Part shown: in pieces, positions 1 to 4,861 of the stretch | Position numbering within the stretch: position 1 is the stretch's first letter | Layout of the letters: each line of letters begins with the position of its first letter | Assembly: GCA_003563375.1 (NCBI GenBank) | Contig: PWSB01000208.1 | Coordinates: forward strand, 1 to 6,005 | From: Actinomycetota bacterium | GTDB lineage: Bacteria; Actinomycetota; Humimicrobiia; Humimicrobiales; Humimicrobiaceae | Length of the DNA stretch: 6,005 nt | Reading direction: 5' to 3' | Notes under the pieces: generated by a model | Seen by the model: the letters and a program-made list of their open reading frames with translations, nothing else | What the model was told of the DNA's origin: nothing | The model's database searches: none | Translations under genes and position numbers: made by a program

Positions 1-917
1 CCATTTTTTATTAAATACTCAAAATCGACAAGCTTTATCTTTTTCCCCTGATACGCCACCATACAGTCACTTTTTCCCTCCATTGCAGCCTCTACAGCCT
101 TTCTGCCGAATTGGGCAGCCAATATCCTGTCCAAGGCAGACGGGGAACCTCCTCTTTGTATGTGTCCGAGGACCGAGACCCTGACGTCCTGGCCGACCAT
201 ATTCTTTATGGATTGGGAGATATCATGGGCATTGCCCGCTCCCTCAGCTACCATTATAAGGGTATGCCTTTTACCTTTTCTATGGTGTTTTATCTGATCT
301 GTCATCTCTTTTAGATCAAAGTCTTCCTCGGGTATTAAAATATAATCAGCCCCGCAGGCAAGTCCTGCATTCACCGCAATCATGCCTGAGGTCCTGCCCA
401 TCACCTGAATAACAAATATGCGGTCATGGGACGATGCGGTATCCCTTATTTTTGACATTATGTCTATTATTACATTTAAAGCGGTATCAAAACCAATAGA
501 ATAATCGGTACCAGGGATATCATTATCTATGGTAGCCGGTATGCCTACTACCTGAATCTGCTTATTATGGAGGTCATGGGCACCTTTGAAAGTCCCTTCA
601 CCTCCAATTGTTATAAGCGTATCGATCTTGTTTTTCTTCAAACTGTTTATTGCTTTTTGCTGGCCCCTTTCTGTCATGAATTCATCGGACCTTGCAGAAT
701 AAAGAAAGGTCCCTCCCCTGTCTATTATCCCCCCTACTGTATTTAGCTCAAGTTTTATTAAATTGTCCTCTATCAGTCCCTTATACCCCTCATAATAGCC
801 AAACACCTCGCATCCTCTATATATAGCATACCTTGTAGCGGCCCTAATGGCAGCATTCATGCCGCTGGCATCGCCTCCGCTGGTCATAAGCGCTAATCTC
901 TTTTTATTATTTTCCAA
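1..917 (-). CDS. pfkA: 6-phosphofructokinase, 3' end cut by the window edge
   Basis: Phosphorylates fructose 6-phosphate to fructose 1,6-bisphosphate, the committed step of glycolysis, in the cytoplasm. The 305 visible residues align along their length with Bacillus and E. coli PfkA (about 320 residues), so some 15-20 C-terminal residues are missing. Visible motifs: SGGDASGMNAA (13-23), GGTFLYSAR (68-76), GGEGT (105-109), TIDND with catalytic Asp131 (129-133), HDR (164-166), MGR (173-175), AEG with Glu225, and GHIQRGGSP (251-259). Gly108 after GGE suggests ATP rather than pyrophosphate as donor. The start is TTG at 917: a TAG lies in frame three codons upstream, and the next ATG (887) would cut into the first strand. 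Basic residues KGKRH (214-218) suggest the usual ADP/PEP effector site. Odd points: Glu107 and Asp191 replace the usual Asp and Glu, and Ala128 and Ser18 replace Gly and Pro. It lies 6 bases after hisIE, so co-transcription is likely. Confidence 0.95.
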   Translation of the reverse strand, partial: MENNKKRLALMTSGGDASGMNAAIRAATRYAIYRGCEVFGYYEGYKGLIEDNLIKLELNTVGGIIDRGGTFLYSARSDEFMTERGQQKAINSLKKNKIDTLITIGGEGTFKGAHDLHNKQIQVVGIPATIDNDIPGTDYSIGFDTALNVIIDIMSKIRDTASSHDRIFVIQVMGRTSGMIAVNAGLACGADYILIPEEDFDLKEMTDQIKHHRKGKRHTLIMVAEGAGNAHDISQSIKNMVGQDVRVSVLGHIQRGGSPSALDRILAAQFGRKAVEAAMEGKSDCMVAYQGKKIKLVDFEYLIKN

Positions 918-923
918 GATTCC

Positions 924-1529
924 CTACTTTCTTCTTGATTCCAATTCCTTGTATACATCCTCCAGGGTCAATTTTTTTTCAGCAATTAAAACCAAAAGAT
1001 GATAGATAAGGTCTGATATCTCATAGACAAGGTCGGCTTTCTCCTGATGCTTTGCTGCAAGCACAACCTCTATTCCTTCTTCTCCTACCTTTTTCAGTAT
1101 CTCATCAAGTCCTTTTTTGTGAAGAGAATATGTATAAGACTTTTCTGATCCTTCTTCAAGCCTGGACTTAATAACCTCAAAAAGCTCCTCAATTATATTT
1201 TGGGATGCAGGGAAATCAAGCCTTTCAACAATATCATTTGTCTCCTTCTTCCTGTAGAAGCAGCTCCTATTCCCTGTATGGCATGCCTCCCCTATCTGGT
1301 CCACCAAAAAAAGCAGGGCATCTCCATCGCAGTCATACCTTATTTCCCTGATCTTCTGGTAATTGCCTGAAGTCTCCCCTTTATTCCATAATTTTTCCCT
1401 GCTTCTGCTCCAGAACCATGTAGTCCCTGTATCTATGCTTTTCTTAAGAGACTGCTTGTTCATATAAGCAAGCATCAGCACTTCTCTTGTCTTGTAGTCC
1501 TGCACTATTGCCGGTATTAAACCTTTCAT
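924..1529 (-). CDS. hisIE: Bifunctional phosphoribosyl-AMP cyclohydrolase / phosphoribosyl-ATP pyrophosphatase (HisIE)
   Basis: Catalyses steps 2 and 3 of histidine synthesis: the C-terminal domain hydrolyses PR-ATP to PR-AMP and pyrophosphate, and the N-terminal domain opens the adenine ring of PR-AMP to give ProFAR. The cyclohydrolase domain (about 1-100) has SRSREKLW.KGETSG (41-55), the metal-binding YDCDGD (65-70) and zinc cysteines 83 and 90 in GEACHTGNRSC. The pyrophosphatase domain (about 110-201) is an all-helical MazG-like fold with KVGEEGIEVVLA (147-158) and EISDLIYHLLVL (170-181), whose Glu and Asp bind magnesium. At 201 residues it is a normal fused form. The N-terminus is short: it starts directly at the GLIPAIVQD strand, about ten residues later than many homologues, and an in-frame TAA just upstream rules out an earlier start. 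One base separates it from hisF. It ends in TAG. Confidence 0.97.
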   Translation of the reverse strand: MKGLIPAIVQDYKTREVLMLAYMNKQSLKKSIDTGTTWFWSRSREKLWNKGETSGNYQKIREIRYDCDGDALLFLVDQIGEACHTGNRSCFYRKKETNDIVERLDFPASQNIIEELFEVIKSRLEEGSEKSYTYSLHKKGLDEILKKVGEEGIEVVLAAKHQEKADLVYEISDLIYHLLVLIAEKKLTLEDVYKELESRRK

Positions 1530-1530
1530 G

Positions 1531-2289
1531 TCATATCCTTACATCTACTCCCTGTGACCGTAAATATTGTTTGGCTTCTTTTATGCTGTACTTTCCATAA
1601 TGGAATATGGATGCCACAAGGACAGCATCAGCATGGCCCTCCACTATAGCATCCTTTAAGTGTTCAAGCTTCCCAGCACCCCCTGAAGCGATCACAGGAA
1701 TATTGACCTTTTTGCTTATTTCAGCGGTCAGAGCTATATCATAGCCGTCTTTTGTCCCATCCTTATCCATGCTGGTAAGAAGTATTTCTCCAGCCCCCAG
1801 GTTTTCTGCTTCCTGGGCCCATTGGACCGCATCCAGGCCAGTAGGGGTCCTGCCTCCATGTATATATACCTCCCAGCTCCAGTCTTCTCTTTTTTTTGCA
1901 TCGATGGCAATAACGACGCATTGGCTTCCAAAGACCTTTGCTGCCCTGCTGATAAGCTGAGGATCCTTGACCGCAGAGGTATTAATAGAGATTTTATCTG
2001 CACCCTGCCTCAAAATCTCCCTTATATCTTCAATGCTGCCTATTCCTCCTCCAATAGTGTAGGGTATAAAAACTTTTTCAGCTGTCCTTGAAGCCAGCTC
2101 TATAACCGTTCCCCTTCCCTCATGGGAGGCACTTATATCCAAAAAGACGATCTCGTCTGCGCCTTCCCGGTCATAAAAAGCAGCCAGCTCTACAGGATCC
2201 CCGGCGTCTTTCAGGTTTACGAACCCGATTCCTTTTACAACCCTTCCCTTGTTTATATCCAGGCAGGGGATGATCCTTTTTGTGATCAT
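1531..2289 (-). CDS. hisF: Imidazole glycerol phosphate synthase, cyclase subunit HisF
   Basis: Cyclase half of IGP synthase. It takes ammonia made by HisH and converts PRFAR to imidazole glycerol phosphate plus AICAR, which feeds purine synthesis. The 252 residues give a full (beta/alpha)8 barrel, matching Thermotoga maritima HisF from RIIPCLD to GVDVR. The acid-base pair is Asp11 (CLD) and Asp130 (VVIAIDA); Lys19 (GRVVKG) is also kept. Phosphate-binding loops are visible as GGGI (80-83), LLTSMDKDGT (170-179) and IASGGAG (200-206). The ATG overlaps the hisA stop as ATGA and follows a strong AAAGGAGG site. The AKKR segment just after Asp130 is encoded by an A8 tract (1890-1897). Nothing suggests loss of function. 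Confidence 0.98.
   Translation of the reverse strand: MITKRIIPCLDINKGRVVKGIGFVNLKDAGDPVELAAFYDREGADEIVFLDISASHEGRGTVIELASRTAEKVFIPYTIGGGIGSIEDIREILRQGADKISINTSAVKDPQLISRAAKVFGSQCVVIAIDAKKREDWSWEVYIHGGRTPTGLDAVQWAQEAENLGAGEILLTSMDKDGTKDGYDIALTAEISKKVNIPVIASGGAGKLEHLKDAIVEGHADAVLVASIFHYGKYSIKEAKQYLRSQGVDVRI
1536..1540 (-). promoter_or_regulatory. Ribosome binding site of hisIE
   Basis: AAGGA lies six bases before the hisIE ATG, inside the last codons of hisF. It supports the short N-terminus of HisIE and means hisIE can be initiated by ribosomes finishing hisF as well as independently. Confidence 0.7.
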
Positions 2290-3005
2290 TTGTTTGCCTC
2301 CTTTATAGCCTGGGCCAGGTCTATCTTTGATTCATACAGGCTTTTGCCTATTATTGCTCCCCAGGCACCGAGCTCTTTTAATAATACTATGTCTTTTATA
2401 TTTGTCACTCCTCCAGCTACTATAAGCTCCAAACCTGTTTTTTCGAGTATGGATTGGATAAGCCCGGTGTTTATGCCTTCCATCATCCCATCCCTGCTCA
2501 CATCGGTCACTATTATCCTCTCAATGCCGAGATTAGTTAAACTTTTGGCAAATGAATATATATCATAGCCGCTGTCCTTCTGCCATCCCTGCTTTAGGAT
2601 CCTCCCATCTGGCCCAAAATCCAGGCTCAGTATAACCCTGTTCTTATACTCTTGGGCTGCCTTCTTTAAAAAACCGGAATCCTCCAGCACTTTGGTTCCC
2701 AGGATAGCCTTGTCAATACCGCAAGAAAGCACCCTGTCCAATGAATCAAAATCCCTTATGCCTCCTCCGAATTCCAGCCTTAGGCCCGTCTCAGACTTTA
2801 TTTTTTTTGCTATGCCCAGGTTTTTGGCCTCGCCGAGCCTGGCCCCGTCAAGGTCTATTACATGCAGCCAGCTAGCTCCGGCAGCTTTCCACTTCAGGGC
2901 CACTTGCACCGGGTCATTATAATATTTTTTTTTGGTGTCAAACCTACCCCTGGAAAGCCTCACACATTCTCCTCCTATTATGTCTATGGCAGGTATTACT
3001 ATCAC
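2286..3005 (-). CDS. hisA: ProFAR isomerase HisA (1-(5-phosphoribosyl)-5-[(5-phosphoribosylamino)methylideneamino]imidazole-4-carboxamide isomerase)
   Basis: Catalyses step 4, the Amadori-type isomerisation of ProFAR to PRFAR, the substrate of HisH-HisF. The chosen GTG start gives 239 residues, the usual family length, beginning MIVIPAIDI. Catalytic Asp8 (PAID) and Asp129 (LSLD) are present at the expected places. Phosphate-binding loops are FGGGI (79-83), IVTDVSRDG (165-173) and VAGGV (196-200), with the common Ser of SGGV replaced by Ala. A longer reading from TTG at 3032 would add nine residues with no homologue and has no ribosome site, whereas GTG at 3005 overlaps the hisH stop as GTGA and follows AAAGGG. 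Two long A tracts lie in the gene: A9 at 2925-2933 (codons 25-27, three lysines) and A8 at 2801-2808. It shares its fold with HisF, its downstream neighbour. Confidence 0.96.
   Translation of the reverse strand: MIVIPAIDIIGGECVRLSRGRFDTKKKYYNDPVQVALKWKAAGASWLHVIDLDGARLGEAKNLGIAKKIKSETGLRLEFGGGIRDFDSLDRVLSCGIDKAILGTKVLEDSGFLKKAAQEYKNRVILSLDFGPDGRILKQGWQKDSGYDIYSFAKSLTNLGIERIIVTDVSRDGMMEGINTGLIQSILEKTGLELIVAGGVTNIKDIVLLKELGAWGAIIGKSLYESKIDLAQAIKEANK
2297..2304 (-). promoter_or_regulatory. Strong ribosome binding site of hisF
   Basis: AAAGGAGG, seven bases before the hisF ATG and inside the end of hisA. This is a full match to the anti-Shine-Dalgarno sequence and the strongest site in the window. 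The other genes have weak sites or none, so HisF may be translated more independently than its neighbours. Confidence 0.85.
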
Positions 3006-3619
3006 TTTTTCCCTTTCATGACCAGATCGCAAAAATTGGAAAGTATCTTAAGCCCGCTGCCCGAGCTCTTCTCAGGGTGGAACTGAAAAGCAAAAATATT
3101 GCCTTTTTGAATGCTGGATACGATATCCACGCCGTAATGGGTGATGCTAGCCACAATAGAGATATCCCTGCAGACAGCATGGTAGGAATGTACAAAATAG
3201 AAATGTTCTCCATCTTCTATGCCTTTGAATAACGGACCCGTTTTAGTTATCTTTATGCTGTTCCACCCCACATGGGGCACCTTGACCCCGGCAGGTATCT
3301 TTTCCACGCTCCCTTTAAAGATTTTGAGCCCTTCAGTCTTACCGGACTCCATGCTGTACTCAAAAAGAAGCTGCAGCCCTAGGCAGATGCCTAAAAAAGG
3401 CTTACTGGCTGAGGCCTGCCTGATGGCATCTGCCAGGCCTAAACTCAAAATGTTATACATTCCATCAGCGAAGGCACCTACTCCTGGCAGTATCACCGCA
3501 TCCGCACCCATTATCTTATCCGGGGCGCTTGTAATGTAAGCATCCACAGAAAGCCTCTTTAGTGCATTCTCCACACTCCTTAAATTTCCCATATTATAAT
3601 TGATGATAGCTATGCGCAT
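3002..3619 (-). CDS. hisH: Imidazole glycerol phosphate synthase, glutamine amidotransferase subunit HisH
   Basis: Class I glutamine amidotransferase that hydrolyses glutamine and passes ammonia through the HisF barrel. The 205 residues are the normal length. The triad is complete: Cys79 in GICLGLQLL, His181 and Glu183 in FQFHPEKSS. The oxyanion segment PGVGAF (45-50) and the HisF-contacting PHVGWN (115-120) are also present. The ATG at 3619 gives the canonical MRIAIINYNMGNL start and follows GGGAG. It starts 14 bases after hisB, the widest gap in the window, and shares four bases with hisA. The partner hisF lies one gene further on, so both subunits come from the same transcript. Confidence 0.98.
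   Translation of the reverse strand: MRIAIINYNMGNLRSVENALKRLSVDAYITSAPDKIMGADAVILPGVGAFADGMYNILSLGLADAIRQASASKPFLGICLGLQLLFEYSMESGKTEGLKIFKGSVEKIPAGVKVPHVGWNSIKITKTGPLFKGIEDGEHFYFVHSYHAVCRDISIVASITHYGVDIVSSIQKGNIFAFQFHPEKSSGSGLKILSNFCDLVMKGKK
3003..3016 (-). promoter_or_regulatory. Start site of hisA: AAAGGG plus GTG overlapping the hisH stop
   Basis: Reading on the minus strand, AAAGGG, five A, then GTGA, where GTG starts hisA and TGA ends hisH. This favours termination-reinitiation coupling and decides the hisA start against the TTG at 3032. Confidence 0.75.
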
Positions 3620-3623
3620 AATA

Positions 3624-3628
3624 CTCCC
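3624..3628 (-). promoter_or_regulatory. Ribosome binding site of hisH
   Basis: GGGAG in the 14-base hisB-hisH gap, four bases before the hisH ATG. The spacing is short but the start is fixed by homology. Confidence 0.6.
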
Positions 3629-3633
3629 AATGA

Positions 3634-4227
3634 TTAGATGCTTCCTTTAGTGGACGGGACGCCCTTCCCGGTTACCCTTGTAGCCTGAGCCAGGGTTATG
3701 CCAAGGCCCTTGAAGATGGCTTCGATTATATGATGGGAGTTTAATCCTACATTCTTTTTTATATGGAGATTTATGAAGCTGTTGGTCACCAGCGCCCTTA
3801 AAAAGTCTTCTGTTACCATGGTATTGTAACCTTTTATTACCTCGTCATCCATATCCACATCAAACCTGAGATAGGCCCTGCCCCCTATATCCGTTGAAAG
3901 GGTCACTTCAGCCTCATCCATGCAGATTATGGTGTGTGAAAACCTTTTTATGCCCCGTTTATCTTTTACGCATTCAAAAAGCGCTTTTCCCAGACAGATG
4001 CCAGTATCTTCTACCAGGTGATGGGAGCCCAGTTCTATGTCGCCCTTTGCAGAGACATAAAGGTCAAAACCTGAATGCCTGCCAAAGCTTGAAAGCACAT
4101 GGTCAAAAAAAGGTATGCCGGTTTCAATCTCTGTCCTCCCCCCGCCGTCTATATCAAGTTTAAGCTCTATATCCGTCTCAGATGTCTTCCTTTTGATCTC
4201 ACTTTTTCTTTTGCCCTTGTTTTTCAT
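3634..4227 (-). CDS. hisB: Imidazoleglycerol-phosphate dehydratase, monofunctional HisB
   Basis: Step 6: removes water from imidazole glycerol phosphate to give imidazole acetol phosphate. The 197 residues are one dehydratase domain with no histidinol-phosphate phosphatase domain, unlike the fused E. coli protein. The manganese ligands are all visible: His43 (FFDHVL), HH 69-70 with Glu73 (HHLVED), His155 (NLHI), and HH 165-166 with Glu169 (NSHHIIEA). MDEA (103-106) and the C-terminal VPSTKG (190-195) are also typical. The Asp that usually precedes the first HH pair is Gly67 here, and DIGGR replaces the usual DLSGR. The start overlaps hisG by 29 bases; no later start exists before the conserved RKTSETDI, so the overlap is real. 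AGGG six bases upstream is a weak ribosome site. hisD, often found at this junction, is absent. Confidence 0.97.
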   Translation of the reverse strand: MKNKGKRKSEIKRKTSETDIELKLDIDGGGRTEIETGIPFFDHVLSSFGRHSGFDLYVSAKGDIELGSHHLVEDTGICLGKALFECVKDKRGIKRFSHTIICMDEAEVTLSTDIGGRAYLRFDVDMDDEVIKGYNTMVTEDFLRALVTNSFINLHIKKNVGLNSHHIIEAIFKGLGITLAQATRVTGKGVPSTKGSI

Positions 4228-4861
4228 CTAATACCCTGCCTATTCTTTCCACAAACTCATTTAATTCTCTATGTTTCACCCGGTAGCTGACCATGTTGGC
4301 AATAAGCCTGGTTGTAGACACGATTATGTTCTCCATCTCTACCAGGTCATTGTCCTTCAAGGTCTGGCCAGTAGCGGTTATATCCAAAATCTCTTCAGCG
4401 ATGCCCAGTATAGGGCCAAGCTCCACAGAACCATGGAGTTTTATTATCTCCACCTGCATCCCTTTCTGGTCGAAAACCTTCTTTGCTATATTGGGATATT
4501 TTGTGGCCACCCTTATTGTACCAAAATGCTGGTATTGGTCTTTGACCTTATCTATGCAGTCTTTTCTGGTAGCCAGTATCAGACTGCATCTTCCAGTGCC
4601 CAGGTCCAGAAGTTCATAGACGCTGCTTTCCTTCTCCATAAGGACATCTTTTCCGACAAATCCTATATCACAGGCCCCATATTCCACATATACAGGCACA
4701 TCCATAGGGCGGGATATCACATATTTTATGTCTCTTTTTCCGGAAAAGACAAACAGCCTTCTATCTTCCTTAGACAAGTCAGCTGTATCATAGCCAGCCT
4801 TTTCTATCAACCGTATACACTCTTTTTTTAAGTAACCCTTGGGTATGGCAATATTAAGCAT
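4199..4861 (-). CDS. hisG: ATP phosphoribosyltransferase, short-form catalytic subunit HisG
   Basis: Catalyses the first and committed step, joining ATP and PRPP to PR-ATP, normally under histidine feedback control. At 220 residues it is the short form, which lacks the C-terminal regulatory domain and needs HisZ; hisZ is next to it. Conserved segments: RPMDVPVYVEYGACDIGF (51-68), ATKYPNIA (119-126), IIKLHGSVEL (139-148) and the PRPP loop DITATGQTLKDN (160-171). The N-terminal motif is IPKGYL (6-11), where most HisG proteins have PKGRL, so a conserved Arg is Tyr. The C-terminus is lysine-rich and overlaps hisB by 29 bases. The ATG shares 8 bases with the end of hisZ and lies in an A8 tract; no clear ribosome site precedes it, so coupling to hisZ translation is likely. 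Confidence 0.97.
   Translation of the reverse strand: MLNIAIPKGYLKKECIRLIEKAGYDTADLSKEDRRLFVFSGKRDIKYVISRPMDVPVYVEYGACDIGFVGKDVLMEKESSVYELLDLGTGRCSLILATRKDCIDKVKDQYQHFGTIRVATKYPNIAKKVFDQKGMQVEIIKLHGSVELGPILGIAEEILDITATGQTLKDNDLVEMENIIVSTTRLIANMVSYRVKHRELNEFVERIGRVLDEKQGQKKK

Noticed and set aside
111..314. Plus-strand open frame (67 codons) near the left edge
   Set aside because: It is opposite pfkA, whose conserved motifs cover the whole stretch.
1..917. Pyrophosphate-dependent phosphofructokinase
   Set aside because: Gly follows GGE where pyrophosphate enzymes have Asp, and there is no Lys before TIDND; the overall match is to the Bacillus-type ATP enzyme.
1734..2003. Minus-strand open frame inside hisF in another frame
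   Set aside because: It is nested within the conserved barrel-coding sequence of hisF and resembles no family.
2122..2568. Plus-strand open frame (148 codons) opposite hisF and hisA
   Set aside because: It spans the junction of two well-supported genes on the other strand and shows no protein family features.
4271..4831. Long plus-strand open frame (186 codons) opposite hisG
   Set aside because: It is fully antisense to a conserved hisG, has no recognisable domain, and its composition is that expected from the complementary strand.
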